Shown here piece after piece: positions 44,532 through 53,458 of a stretch of DNA of 64,000 nt. The notes under the pieces are model-generated. The model searched no databases, was not told the origin of the DNA, and saw only the letters and a list, made by a program, of their open reading frames with translations. A program made the translations under genes and the position numbers. This stretch comes from Sphingomonas citri (GTDB lineage: Bacteria > Pseudomonadota > Alphaproteobacteria > Sphingomonadales > Sphingomonadaceae). Position 1 is the stretch's first letter. Each line of letters starts with the position of its first letter. The stretch covers positions 248,001-312,000 of the forward strand of contig NZ_JAHXZN010000003.1 of assembly GCF_019429485.1 (NCBI RefSeq), in the 5' to 3' direction.

Positions 44532-45881
44532 TTACCCTTCGCTCGCGGAGAAGCTATCCGCCGAGGCGCGCAGCGTGTCGAAGCGATCGCCGATCTGCTC
44601 GAAGGCGTGGCCGAGCGAGACGATCTCGCCGGTGACGTCGTTGGTATCCTCGCGGATCGCCGCGATCGTGTGCGACATCGAGTCGGCCGCGAGCGCGGTC
44701 TCGTCCACCGCGGCGGTGATCGCGGTGACGGTCTGCGCCTGCAGCTGCATCGCCGCGGTCACCTGCACCGCCGAGCGCCGCACCTTGCCCACCGTGTCCT
44801 TGATCGAGGCGGAGGTGTCGACGGTGACTCGCGTGGCGGCCTGGATCGCGGCGATCTTGGCGGCGATGTCGTCGGTGGCGCGCGCGGTCTGGTTGGCGAG
44901 GCTCTTCACCTCCTGCGCCACCACCGCGAAGCCGCGCCCCGCGTCGCCCGCGCGCGCCGCCTCGATCGTGGCGTTGAGCGCGAGCAGGTTGGTCTGTCCC
45001 GCGATGTCGCGGATGAGCCCCAGGATCGACTCGATCGACTTGGCATGGTCGCTCAGCGCCGCGCTGGCGCTCACCGCGTCCTCGGCCTGGGCGTTGGCGT
45101 CCTCCAGCGTGGTGGTACAGGCGCGCATGTCGCTCTGCACCGAGTCGATCGCGCGGATCAGCCCGGCCGCGGTCGCGGCGGCGTCGCGCATCGCCAGCGC
45201 CGACTGTTCCGCCGCGGTGGCGACCTCGCTGGTCTTGTCGAGCATGCCGCGGGTCGAGCCCGCCGCGGCGCGCGCCTTCTCGCGCACGATCTGGCCGCGC
45301 GCGGCGATCGCGCCGATGCCGTCGCTGATGCTCGAGCGGAACGCCGCCGAGCGCTCGGCGCGCGCGGAGCGGATCGCGTCGAGCGAGAGCTCGCCCAGCC
45401 GCGACGCCATCAGGTCCGATTCCATCATCGCCAGCCGCAGCACGACGTTGCTGAGCCGCTCGAGGCGCGTCGCGTCGCCGGCGCAGCCGGCGCCGAGCAG
45501 CGCCAGCGTGTGGCCGTGCGCGCGGGTCAGCGCGGCGAGCAGCAGCGTGAGAGGGATGCCGTTGGCCTGCGAGACGTCGACCTGGCCGACCACCATCGCG
45601 TGCCAGCGGTCGCTGAACGGCTCGGTGTAGCGCAGCCGCATGTAATGGGTGGCGCGGCCGAGCTGGTCGGCGAGCCGTTCCGGAGGGATGTCCCGCGTCG
45701 CCGCGGGCAGCGTCGGCAGCGCCAGCAGATGGTCCCAGAAGGTGCGCGCGACCTCGCGCCACCCGTCGGCGGCGTCGAGCAAAGCGGCGATCTCGCGGCA
45801 CGCCGGCAGGATGCCGCCGTCCCAGTCGAAGTCGCCGACGCGATCGGCCAGGCCGCGCTCGTCGTGGTGGACCATCCGCAT
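44532..45881 (-). CDS. Soluble chemoreceptor-like protein, possible globin-coupled sensor
   Basis: This 449-residue protein has no transmembrane helices. The N-terminal region (about 1-170) resembles a protoglobin-like sensor: [21 protein letters not shown] has a candidate haem His, but this needs a fold check. After a helical linker comes the MCP signalling domain with the hairpin tip [27 protein letters not shown] (in parts) and [12 protein letters not shown]. It would signal to CheA or an MCP-like partner in the cytoplasm. The start may instead be GTG at 45887. It is the downstream member of a tandem pair; the first member is at 45910-47265. Confidence 0.8.
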   Translation of the reverse strand: MRMVHHDERGLADRVGDFDWDGGILPACREIAALLDAADGWREVARTFWDHLLALPTLPAATRDIPPERLADQLGRATHYMRLRYTEPFSDRWHAMVVGQVDVSQANGIPLTLLLAALTRAHGHTLALLGAGCAGDATRLERLSNVVLRLAMMESDLMASRLGELSLDAIRSARAERSAAFRSSISDGIGAIAARGQIVREKARAAAGSTRGMLDKTSEVATAAEQSALAMRDAAATAAGLIRAIDSVQSDMRACTTTLEDANAQAEDAVSASAALSDHAKSIESILGLIRDIAGQTNLLALNATIEAARAGDAGRGFAVVAQEVKSLANQTARATDDIAAKIAAIQAATRVTVDTSASIKDTVGKVRRSAVQVTAAMQLQAQTVTAITAAVDETALAADSMSHTIAAIREDTNDVTGEIVSLGHAFEQIGDRFDTLRASADSFSASEG

Positions 45882-45909
45882 GACGCTCACTCGGGCCGAA
45901 GGAAGGGGA

Positions 45910-47265
45910 TCAGGCCGCGACCTTGCTCGCGAACTCGCCGGCATGACCGTCGAGCGCGCCGAGCCGGCCGGCGAGCGAGTCGAAGCCGACGCCGAGCCGG
46001 TCGATCTCGGTCGCCACCGTCTCGGTGTCCTCGCGGATCGCCGCGATCGTGTGCGACATCGAGTCGGCCGCGAGCGCGGTCTCGTCCACCGCGGCGGTGA
46101 TCGCGGTGACGGTCTGCGCCTGCGACTCCATCGCGTGGCGGATCCGCGTCGCCGAATCCTGCACCTCGGCGACGGTGGTGCGGATCGAGGCCGAGGTGTC
46201 GACGGTGACTCGCGTGGCGGCCTGGATCGCGGCGATCTTGGCGGCGATGTCGTCGGTGGCGCGCGCGGTCTGGCTGGCGAGGCTCTTCACCTCCTGCGCC
46301 ACCACCGCGAAGCCGCGCCCCGCGTCGCCCGCACGCGCCGCCTCGATCGTGGCGTTGAGCGCGAGCAGGTTGGTCTGCCCCGCGATGTCGCGGATGAGCC
46401 CCAGGATCGACTCGATCGACTTCGCGTGATCGCTCAGCGCGCCCGAGACGTTGACCGCGTCACCCGCCTGGCCGGCGGCGCGGGTCGCGATGTCGGCGGC
46501 GACCTCGACCTCGGCGCGCGCGTCCTCGATCGCGCGGATCAGCCCGGCCGCGGTCGAGGCGGCGTCGCGCATCGCGACCGCGGACTGTTCCGCCGCGGCG
46601 GCGACCTCGCTGGTCTTGCCGAGCATGCCGCGCGCCGCCGACGAGGCGTGCGAGGCCTGGGCGCGCAGGTCGTCGCCCTCGCGCGTGGTGTCCTCCACCG
46701 TCACCGCGATGCCGTCGCGGAACTCGGCGGCGAGCCGGTCGCGCGCCACCTGCGCGCGATGCTCACGGTACGAAGCGTACATCTCCACCGTGATCTCGCC
46801 TTCCAGCGCGGAGAGCCGCATCAGCGTGTCGACCATCTCCGGCAGCCGCGGGTCGTCGCGCGCCACCGTCGCCATCAGCACCTCCAGCGCGGCGCGGTCG
46901 CTGGCGCTGATCATCGAGAGCAACGCCATCGGGGTGACCTCGGCGGCATAGGCGCCGGCGACCGAGCGCTCGATCGACTCGATCCAGGCGCGCTCGCGCG
47001 TGCGCAGGAAGCGGTTCTCGAGGAAGATGCAGCCGAGCTCGATCATCCGTTCGCTCTCGTGCTGTGCCCAGGAACGGCGATCGGCGAAGCAGCGCTGCCA
47101 CTGCTCCCAATAGGCTTGCGCGATCTCGCGGGCGCGCGGTGACAGCGCCTCCCACACGTCGCGCGATGCCTGGGCCAGCCGCCCGTCGACGTCGAACACG
47201 CGGAAGCGGGCGGTGAGGTCGAAGGCGGCGGCGACCGATCCGATCGGCGGCAGGTCGTGGGACAA
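45910..47265 (-). CDS. Soluble chemoreceptor-like protein, paralogue of the downstream gene
   Basis: The 451-residue protein has an N-terminal helical sensor region (about 1-180) and a C-terminal MCP signalling domain nearly identical to that of its neighbour. The sensor region, including [23 protein letters not shown], shows weak resemblance to the globin-coupled type. It lacks an obvious haem His at the equivalent place, so its ligand is unclear. The two genes are 28 bases apart on the same strand. The repeated C-terminal part suggests tandem duplication with continued exchange. Confidence 0.8.
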   Translation of the reverse strand: MSHDLPPIGSVAAAFDLTARFRVFDVDGRLAQASRDVWEALSPRAREIAQAYWEQWQRCFADRRSWAQHESERMIELGCIFLENRFLRTRERAWIESIERSVAGAYAAEVTPMALLSMISASDRAALEVLMATVARDDPRLPEMVDTLMRLSALEGEITVEMYASYREHRAQVARDRLAAEFRDGIAVTVEDTTREGDDLRAQASHASSAARGMLGKTSEVAAAAEQSAVAMRDAASTAAGLIRAIEDARAEVEVAADIATRAAGQAGDAVNVSGALSDHAKSIESILGLIRDIAGQTNLLALNATIEAARAGDAGRGFAVVAQEVKSLASQTARATDDIAAKIAAIQAATRVTVDTSASIRTTVAEVQDSATRIRHAMESQAQTVTAITAAVDETALAADSMSHTIAAIREDTETVATEIDRLGVGFDSLAGRLGALDGHAGEFASKVAA

Positions 47266-47447
47266 GGAGCGGCTCCCGCTGGTGTCAGAGTCGCGACCGT
47301 AGCTACCGCTCCCGGGTTAACAGTGGGTTAGGCAACCACCGTTGATTCCCCCGGTGAACCCGGCACCAAGCTTGCATCGGCGCGCCGCTGGACGCATAGG
47401 CAGCGCCAAATCTGTCCGTCGTTTTCGTCACCCGAGGAACCCAGCGC

Positions 47448-47876
47448 TTGGCCTCCAAACCCGCCCGCCCGCGCAGCCCGCATCTGTTCAGCGGCCCGCT
47501 GCGGCTGCACTATCGCTGGACCCCGGCGATGACCGCCTCGATCTTCCACCGCGTCACCGGGGACGGGATGGCGACGGTCGGCACGCTGCTGCTGGTGTGG
47601 TGGCTCGCCGCGATCGCCGCGGGGCCGCAGGCTTACGGAGTGTTCCTCGACGTGTTCACCACGTCGAGCGGCGCGCTGAACCCGCTCGGCTGGATCGTCG
47701 GCGTCGGACTGACCTGGTCGCTGTTCCAGCACATGATGAGCGGCATCCGCCACCTCATCCTCGACACCGGCGCGGCGTTCGAGCTGAAGGTCAACCGCAC
47801 GCTGGCGGTGCTCACCTTCGTGCTGTCGGTGCTGCTCACCGCGGGCTTCTGGTTTCTCCTCGTGGGGATCAAGTAA
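47448..47876 (+). CDS. sdhC: Succinate dehydrogenase cytochrome b556 subunit
   Basis: The 142-residue membrane anchor starts at TTG 47448, preceded by GAGGA. It has three transmembrane helices and the family motif SIFHRVTG plus FQHMMSGIRHLILD, which carries the haem-ligand His. It anchors complex II to the inner membrane. Its stop TAA is immediately followed by the ATG of sdhD. The non-ATG start is the one consistent with the conserved N-terminal PRSPHL segment. Confidence 0.92.
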   Translation: MASKPARPRSPHLFSGPLRLHYRWTPAMTASIFHRVTGDGMATVGTLLLVWWLAAIAAGPQAYGVFLDVFTTSSGALNPLGWIVGVGLTWSLFQHMMSGIRHLILDTGAAFELKVNRTLAVLTFVLSVLLTAGFWFLLVGIK

Positions 47877-48254
47877 ATGACGACCGAGATCGGCCGCGTC
47901 CGCGGGCTGGGCAGCGCGCACGCCGGCGCGCATCACTGGTGGCACCACAAGATCACCGCCGGCACCAATTTCCTGCTGCTGGTGTGGTTCCTGGCTTCGA
48001 TCGCCATGCTGCCGTCCTATGACCACACGACGGTGCGGCTGTGGCTCTCCTCGGCCTGGGCGGCGGTGCCGATGGCGCTGCTGATCGCCTCGGTCTTCTA
48101 CCACTTCCGCCTCGGGCTGCAGACGGTGATCGAGGATTACTCGCACAAAGAGAACCGCTTCGTGCTGACGATCCTGCTCAACGTGTTCACCGCCGCGACC
48201 GCCGGGGTCGCCATCTTCTCGATCCTCAAGGTCGCCTTCGGAGCCGCCGCCTGA
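47877..48254 (+). CDS. sdhD: Succinate dehydrogenase hydrophobic membrane anchor
   Basis: The 125-residue protein has three transmembrane helices, the N-terminal [18 protein letters not shown] and the haem/quinone-site motif [17 protein letters not shown]. It completes the b-type cytochrome pair with SdhC. Its TGA overlaps the ATG of sdhA. Start is directly after the sdhC stop. Confidence 0.93.
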   Translation: MTTEIGRVRGLGSAHAGAHHWWHHKITAGTNFLLLVWFLASIAMLPSYDHTTVRLWLSSAWAAVPMALLIASVFYHFRLGLQTVIEDYSHKENRFVLTILLNVFTAATAGVAIFSILKVAFGAAA

Positions 48255-50056
48255 TGTCCGACGCGTATAAGATCATCGACCACACCTATGACGCGGTGGT
48301 CGTCGGCGCGGGCGGCTCGGGGCTGCGCGCGACCATGGGGATCGCCGAGAGCGGGCTGAAGACCGCCTGCATCACCAAGGTGTTCCCGACGCGGTCGCAC
48401 ACCGTCGCGGCGCAGGGCGGGATCGCCGCTTCGCTCGGCAACAACTCGCCCGACCATTGGTCGTGGCACATGTTCGACACCGTCAAGGGCTCCGACTGGC
48501 TCGGCGACCAGGACGCGATCGAATATATGGTGCGCGAGGCGCCCGCCGCGGTCTACGAGCTGGAGCACGCCGGCGTGCCGTTCAGCCGCAACGACAACGG
48601 CACGATCTACCAGCGCCCGTTCGGCGGTCACATGCAGAACATGGGCGAGGGTCCGCCGGTGCAGCGCACCTGCGCCGCCGCGGACCGCACCGGCCACGCC
48701 ATGCTCCACGCGTTGTACCAGCAAAGCCTGAAGTATGACGCGGACTTCTACGTCGAATATTTCGCGCTCGACCTGATCATGGAGAACGGCGCCTGCCGCG
48801 GCGTGATCGCCCTGTGCATGGAGGACGGCTCGATCCACCGCTTCCGCGCGCACGCGGTGGTGCTCGCCACCGGGGGCGGTGGCCGCGTCTACCAGTCGGC
48901 CACCTCGGCGCACACCTGCACCGGCGACGGCAACGGCATGGCGCTGCGCGCCGGCCTGCCGCTGCAGGACATGGAGTTCGTCCAGTTCCACCCGACCGGC
49001 ATCTACGGCGCGGGCGTGCTGATCACCGAGGGTGCGCGCGGCGAGGGCGGTTACCTCACCAACTCCGAGGGCGAGCGCTTCATGGAGCGCTACGCCCCCA
49101 GCGCCAAGGACCTCGCCAGCCGCGACGTGGTGGCACGCTCGATGGCGATGGAGATGCGCGAGGGCCGCGGCGTCGGCAAGGAGAAGGACCATATCTTCCT
49201 CCACCTCGACCATATCGACCCCAAGGTGCTGCACGAGCGGCTGCCCGGCATCACCGAGACGGGCAAGATCTTCGCCGGCGTCGACCTGACGCGCCAGCCG
49301 CTGCCGGTGACGCCGACGGTCCATTACAACATGGGCGGCGTGCCGTGTAACTATCACGGCGAGGTCGTGCGGCTGCGCGACGGCGACCCCGATTCGGTCG
49401 TCCCCGGCCTGTTCGCGGTGGGCGAGGCGGCGTGCGTCTCGGTCCATGGCGCCAATCGGCTCGGCTCCAACTCGCTGATCGACCTCGTCGTGTTCGGCCG
49501 CGCCACCGGGTTGCGGCTGAAGGAGACGCTCAAGCCCAACACGCCGCACAATCCTCTGCCCAAGGGCTCGGAGGAGATGGCGCTGAGTCGGCTCGACCAT
49601 TTCCGCCACGCGTCGGGCAGCACCCCGACCGCGCAGCTGCGCGGCGAGATGCAGCGGACGATGCAGCGCCACTGCGCGGTGTTCCGCGACTCGGCGCTGC
49701 TGGCCGAGGGCGTCGAGAAGATCGAGAAGGTCTATCAGGGCGTGCAGGACGTCGGCGTGACCGACCGCTCGCTGATCTGGAACACCGATCTGGTGGAGAC
49801 GCTCGAGCTCGACAACCTCATCGGCCAGGCGGTGGTGACGATGAAGAGCGCGGCCAATCGCAAGGAGAGCCGCGGCGCGCACATGCACGAGGACTTCCCC
49901 GAGCGCGACGACGCTAACTGGATGAAGCACACGATCACGACGTTCGAGGGCTGGGGCGGCAAGAGCGGCGCCACCGCGATCGATTATCGCCCGGTGCACG
50001 ACTACACGCTCACCGACGACGTCGACTACATCAAGCCCAAGAAGCGCGTCTACTGA
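48254..50056 (+). CDS. sdhA: Succinate dehydrogenase flavoprotein subunit
   Basis: The 600-residue flavoprotein has [14 protein letters not shown], the covalent FAD attachment His49 in [13 protein letters not shown], and conserved substrate-site segments ([25 protein letters not shown] in parts, [10 protein letters not shown]). It oxidises succinate to fumarate as part of complex II. The start is at 48254, overlapping sdhD by one base. The iron-sulfur subunit gene sdhB is not found downstream; the next genes are a toxin-antitoxin-like pair on the opposite strand. Confidence 0.96.
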   Translation: MSDAYKIIDHTYDAVVVGAGGSGLRATMGIAESGLKTACITKVFPTRSHTVAAQGGIAASLGNNSPDHWSWHMFDTVKGSDWLGDQDAIEYMVREAPAAVYELEHAGVPFSRNDNGTIYQRPFGGHMQNMGEGPPVQRTCAAADRTGHAMLHALYQQSLKYDADFYVEYFALDLIMENGACRGVIALCMEDGSIHRFRAHAVVLATGGGGRVYQSATSAHTCTGDGNGMALRAGLPLQDMEFVQFHPTGIYGAGVLITEGARGEGGYLTNSEGERFMERYAPSAKDLASRDVVARSMAMEMREGRGVGKEKDHIFLHLDHIDPKVLHERLPGITETGKIFAGVDLTRQPLPVTPTVHYNMGGVPCNYHGEVVRLRDGDPDSVVPGLFAVGEAACVSVHGANRLGSNSLIDLVVFGRATGLRLKETLKPNTPHNPLPKGSEEMALSRLDHFRHASGSTPTAQLRGEMQRTMQRHCAVFRDSALLAEGVEKIEKVYQGVQDVGVTDRSLIWNTDLVETLELDNLIGQAVVTMKSAANRKESRGAHMHEDFPERDDANWMKHTITTFEGWGGKSGATAIDYRPVHDYTLTDDVDYIKPKKRVY

Positions 50057-50380
50057 TCAGCGGCCCTCGACCAGACGCTCGCCGGCGGCGAGCGCTTGGT
50101 CGATCATCGGCCAAGGCGGTGTCAGCCACGCCTCCAGGCCGCGGTTGCTCGCATTGCCGACACGCAGCCACAGCAGAACGAAGCGATCGGGCAGGCGTAG
50201 GTAGCGGAAGTCCTCGTCCTTGGTGACAAGTACCGCCTTCAGCGGTTCGGTCGCCCGCGCTATCGCCGCATCGGCCGCAGCGGCGAGGCTGAGGTCGATA
50301 ACATGGTGAGCGACATGGTCACGCGCTCGGCGGAAGTCGCACAGTCGCGGTGGCAGCTGCGCGTCGACCAGAAAGATCAT
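50057..50380 (-). CDS. DUF5615 PIN-like toxin candidate
   Basis: This 107-residue protein starts MIFLVDAQLPPRL, with the conserved N-terminal Asp of PIN-like DUF5615 proteins, and contains AVLVTKDEDFRYL, a second acidic motif. The family is usually paired with a DUF433 partner. It is likely to be an RNase toxin, but activity is untested. Its ATG overlaps the stop of the DUF433 gene. It lies convergent with sdhA, ending one base beyond it. Confidence 0.85.
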   Translation of the reverse strand: MIFLVDAQLPPRLCDFRRARDHVAHHVIDLSLAAAADAAIARATEPLKAVLVTKDEDFRYLRLPDRFVLLWLRVGNASNRGLEAWLTPPWPMIDQALAAGERLVEGR

Positions 50381-50610
50381 CCCGCCACGGTGACGACCGG
50401 GTGGTCCGCGTTCCGGGCGGCGAAGGCGAGCGCGGCGGCGACATCCTGGGCACTCATATAAGGGAAGTCGGCGACGATCTCGGCGATGCTCGCCCCGTCC
50501 GCGAGCATGTCGAGCACGTCGCTGACCCGCACGCGCGTCCCCGCGTTGACGGGTCGTCCGCCGCAGACCGCCGGATCGACGCTGACGCGCGGGTGGACGA
50601 GCGAGGTCAT
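50377..50610 (-). CDS. DUF433 family antitoxin candidate
   Basis: The 77-residue protein has the DUF433 core SVDPAVCGGRPVNAGTRVRVSDVLDML and IAEIVADFPYMSAQDVAAAL (both shown in parts), a winged helix-turn-helix-like fold. A longer in-frame start exists at 50688; the internal ATG at 50610 gives the expected family N terminus. It overlaps the DUF5615 gene by four bases and probably encodes the antitoxin and autorepressor. Confidence 0.85.
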   Translation of the reverse strand: MTSLVHPRVSVDPAVCGGRPVNAGTRVRVSDVLDMLADGASIAEIVADFPYMSAQDVAAALAFAARNADHPVVTVAG

Positions 50611-50711
50611 GGCCACGAAGATCGGCCGCCGCCCCCGCCCGGTCAAGCGATCCAGCGACTTTCCCGACCCGCGATAGGGAACCCTCATCCTCCCCGTCGC
50701 TTACCGCCGCC

Positions 50712-51281
50712 ATGACCGACAGCAACGCGGCGCGCTACCCGCTCCTCGCCATCCCGCACATCCAGCTCCACGGCACCGTGGACGACATGATGTATGCGCG
50801 GTTCAAAGAGCAGCTCGCCGCCGTGCCCGCCGAGGGGCCGATCGTCGTCTCGCTCACCACGCTTGGCGGCGACCCCGAGATGGCGCGCGCGATGGGCGAC
50901 TCGATCCGCCTGCTGCGCGAGTACACCGGCCGCGAGGCGCTGTTCCTCGGCAAGGTCGCGGTCTATTCCGCCGGCGCCACCTTCATGTCGGCCTTCCCGG
51001 TCGAGTGCCGCTTTCTCACGCGCAACTCGCGGCTGATGATCCACGAGCGCAGTATGACGAGCACGCTCCAGCTCTCCGGCCCGCTCCACACGATCCCGCC
51101 GATCCTCAAGGCCAAGCTCAACGAGATCGCGGATTCGATCCGCATCCAGGAGGAGGGTTTCGCCGATTTGGTCCGCGGCAGCCAGGTGACGCTGGACGAG
51201 CTCAAGAAGCGTGCACCCGACAATTGGTATATCGAGGCGAACGAGGCACGCGACCTCGGACTGGTCCTCGACGTCATATGA
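50712..51281 (+). CDS. ClpP/crotonase-fold protease-like protein
   Basis: This 189-residue protein has the ClpP-like fold: ISLTTLGGDPE-like opening (VSLTTLGGDPEMARA), catalytic Ser86 in AVYSAGATFMSAFP and His111 in LMIHERSM. It lacks the N-terminal processing region and several ClpP hydrophobic contacts, so it is a distant ClpP-like serine protease or an inactive paralogue. No ClpX or ClpA partner is nearby. A PIN/DUF433 pair lies upstream in the other orientation. It probably starts at ATG 50712. Confidence 0.8.
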   Translation: MTDSNAARYPLLAIPHIQLHGTVDDMMYARFKEQLAAVPAEGPIVVSLTTLGGDPEMARAMGDSIRLLREYTGREALFLGKVAVYSAGATFMSAFPVECRFLTRNSRLMIHERSMTSTLQLSGPLHTIPPILKAKLNEIADSIRIQEEGFADLVRGSQVTLDELKKRAPDNWYIEANEARDLGLVLDVI

Positions 51282-51329
51282 GATCCTCGCGGCGTCGTCA
51301 GCCCCCGCGCTGACCCACCGCGGCGCGCC

Positions 51330-51929
51330 TCACGCGAACGCGGGCGCCTGGCGGAGCTGGTGATAGGCGCTGATCACCTTGGCCAGCATCGCCTCCTGGC
51401 TGCGGTCGCCGCCGTTGCGATCGGGATGGTAGCGCCGCACCAGCTCGGAGTAGCGGCGGCGCAGCGCGGCGCGGTCGGCGTCCGCCGCCAGACCCAGCGT
51501 CTCCAGGTTGCGCCGGTCCTCGCCCGACAGCGGCTTGCCATCCGTTCGCTCGGGCGCGGCGGTGCGGCGGAAACGCGCGCCGATCGCGTCGAGCGGGTCG
51601 GCGAAATCGGCCCAGCGCGGGCCCTGGTCGCCGCTGCCGGCACGCGCGAACGCCCGCGTCTCGCGCTCCCACCCCGCCAGCGGTCGCTGCGCGTGGTGGA
51701 TCTCCTCCGCGGTCATCCCGTCGAAGTAATTGTACCCCGCGTTGAACGCGCGGATATGGTCGAGGCAGAACCAGCGGAAGCGCGGCGGCCCCTCGCCATG
51801 GCCCGCGCCCTCGAGCGGGGGCGCGCGGAACTCGCCGGCCTCGGTGCAGCCGGGGTGGACACAGGCCTGCGCCGCGCCCTCGACGCGACCGTGGAACCGG
51901 GTATGGGGTCGATCCTTGCTGGGCTTCAC
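51330..51929 (-). CDS. C-terminal J-domain protein
   Basis: The 199-residue protein has a C-terminal J domain (about 140-195) with RRYSELVRRYHPDRNGGD, where HPD is the DnaK-stimulating motif. The N-terminal half contains CVHPGC and WFCLDHIRAFNAGYNYF, cysteines and a conserved patch of sphingomonad/rhizobial DnaJ-like proteins. It is probably a DnaK cochaperone of unknown client. It is divergent from the bolA gene by 35 bases. Confidence 0.88.
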   Translation of the reverse strand: MKPSKDRPHTRFHGRVEGAAQACVHPGCTEAGEFRAPPLEGAGHGEGPPRFRWFCLDHIRAFNAGYNYFDGMTAEEIHHAQRPLAGWERETRAFARAGSGDQGPRWADFADPLDAIGARFRRTAAPERTDGKPLSGEDRRNLETLGLAADADRAALRRRYSELVRRYHPDRNGGDRSQEAMLAKVISAYHQLRQAPAFA

Positions 51930-51964
51930 CTGACTGCCGTCGCTTCCGGGACAAAGGACTGTAT

Positions 51965-52264
51965 ATGGGAGCGATGACCGACGCTTCCACCGGGCCGATC
52001 GCGGCCGAGATCACCGCCCGTCTCACCGCGGCGCTCGCCCCGTCGCGGCTCGAGGTGATCAACGAGAGCGCGCAGCATCGCGGCCACGCCGGCGACGACG
52101 GCAGCGGCGAGAGCCACTTCCGCGTGCTCGTGGAGAGTCCCGCCTTCGCCGGCCGCTCTCGGGTCGAGCGCCAGCGGCTGGTCAACCGCGCGCTCGCCGA
52201 GCTGCTCGCCGACCATGTCCACGCGCTCGCGATCCGCGCCACCGCGCCGGGCGAGCCGGCGTGA
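51965..52264 (+). CDS. bolA: BolA family protein
   Basis: This 99-residue protein contains the BolA fold with ESAQHRGHAG, SHFRVLVESPAF and RQRLVNRALAELL. BolA proteins work with monothiol glutaredoxins in Fe-S handling and can bind DNA. Starts at ATG 51965 or ATG 51974. The GST gene overlaps its stop by four bases. Divergent from the J-domain gene. Confidence 0.93.
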   Translation: MGAMTDASTGPIAAEITARLTAALAPSRLEVINESAQHRGHAGDDGSGESHFRVLVESPAFAGRSRVERQRLVNRALAELLADHVHALAIRATAPGEPA

Positions 52265-52971
52265 GCGGCTACCGGCTCTGGTACTGGCCGACGCTCCAGG
52301 GCCGCGGCGAGTTCGTCCGGCTCGCGCTGGAAGCGGGCGGGATCGCCTATGAGGACAGCGCGCGGGTGCACGGCGTCGAGGCGATGCTCGCCGACATGGC
52401 CGCGCACGCGCCCTTCGCCCCGTTCGCGCCGCCCTACCTGGTGGCGGAGGGGCGCGCGGTCGCGCAGGTCGCCGACATCCTGCTCTACCTCGGCGACCGC
52501 CACGGGCTGGCGCCGGGCGACGACGCGATGCGCTATGGGCTCCACCAGCTCCAGCTCACCGTCGCCGACTTCGTCGCCGAGGCGCACAACGTCCACCACC
52601 CCGTCGCGGCCATGGCCTATTACGAGGAACAGAAGCCCGAGGCGGCGCGCGCCGCGGCCCAGTTCCGCGACGAGCGTATCCCCAAATTCCTCGATCACTT
52701 CGAGGCGGCGACCCGCGCCGTCGCGGGCGAGTGGGTAGCGGGCGGGCGCTGGAGCTATGTCGACACCTCGCTGTTCCAGGTGGTCGCGGGGCTGCGCTAC
52801 GCCTTCCCGCGGCGGATGGCGACGCTGGCGCCGCATTACCCCGGGCTGGTCGCGCTGCACGACCGCGTCGCCGCGCTGCCCGGGGTGACGGCCTATCTCG
52901 CCAGCGAGCGGCGGCTGCCGTTCAGCGAGGAGGGCATCTTTCGCCACTATCCCGAGCTCGACGGCGACTGA
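52261..52971 (+). CDS. Glutathione S-transferase family protein
   Basis: This 236-residue protein starts at GTG 52261. The N-terminal thioredoxin-like domain reads YRLWYWPTLQGRGEFVRLAL, resembling the sigma/S-crystallin GST type with its catalytic-region Tyr, followed by AQVADILLYLG. The all-helical C-terminal domain carries VDTSLFQVVAGLRYAFP. It probably conjugates or isomerises electrophiles with glutathione. It is translationally coupled to bolA. Confidence 0.88.
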   Translation: MSGYRLWYWPTLQGRGEFVRLALEAGGIAYEDSARVHGVEAMLADMAAHAPFAPFAPPYLVAEGRAVAQVADILLYLGDRHGLAPGDDAMRYGLHQLQLTVADFVAEAHNVHHPVAAMAYYEEQKPEAARAAAQFRDERIPKFLDHFEAATRAVAGEWVAGGRWSYVDTSLFQVVAGLRYAFPRRMATLAPHYPGLVALHDRVAALPGVTAYLASERRLPFSEEGIFRHYPELDGD

Positions 52972-52973
52972 GC

Positions 52974-53003
52974 CGAGCCTCCCCTAGCAGGGAAGGATTT
53001 CAG
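52974..53003. terminator. Hairpin between convergent genes
   Basis: CCTCCCC-tagc-aGGGAAGG lies in the 34-base gap between convergent genes and can fold on both strands. It resembles the stems at 23589 and 33692 but is imperfect. Confidence 0.35.
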
Positions 53004-53005
53004 CC

Positions 53006-53458
53006 TCACCCCCGCAGCGAGTCGGGGACGATGCCGCCGCTCTGCTCCAGCGCGCGCATCACCGCGCGGTGCAGCCAGATGTTCATCTCGGCCGAACCGT
53101 CGAGCTGGCCGGTATAGCCGAGCTCGGTGGCGAGCTCCTTGCGGTTGGACAGGCTCGAGTCGATGTCGAGCAGCTTCATCAGGTCGACGATCGAGGTGCG
53201 CCAGTTGAGGTCGGGGTTGCCCTTCGCCTGCGCGGTGGCGGTCAGCACCTGCTCGACGTCGACCGGGGCGGCCGGGGCGGCGGGCGTCGCCGGCGCGGCC
53301 GGGGCGGCGGGAGCGGCCGGAGCCGCGGGCGTGGCCGGCGTCGCGGGTGTGGCCGGGGTCGCCGGGGTGGCGGGCGAGTCCTTGTGGCCGCCGAACTGGC
53401 CGCCGAGCGGGCCCTTGTCGCCGAAGATCGCGCTCTTGATCGCGCCGAAGATGCTCAT
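53006..53458 (-). CDS. DUF3597 family protein
   Basis: The 150-residue protein starts MSIFGAIKSAIFGDKG, then has an AATPATPA-type low-complexity stretch (about residues 28-70) and the DUF3597 C-terminal domain with NPDLNWRTSIVDLMKLLD, RKELATELGYTG and MNIWLHRAVM. An RBS (GGGAG) lies eight bases before its ATG at 53458, arguing for internal initiation. The same frame is open upstream into the HTH gene with no stop. Function unknown; related to YidB-like proteins in general layout. Confidence 0.85.
   Translation of the reverse strand: MSIFGAIKSAIFGDKGPLGGQFGGHKDSPATPATPATPATPATPAAPAAPAAPAAPATPAAPAAPVDVEQVLTATAQAKGNPDLNWRTSIVDLMKLLDIDSSLSNRKELATELGYTGQLDGSAEMNIWLHRAVMRALEQSGGIVPDSLRG

Noticed and set aside
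45882-45944. Longer N terminus of the downstream chemoreceptor-like gene
   Set aside because: The extension [20 protein letters not shown] is low-information and overlaps the neighbour's end; ATG 45881 or GTG 45887 fits better.
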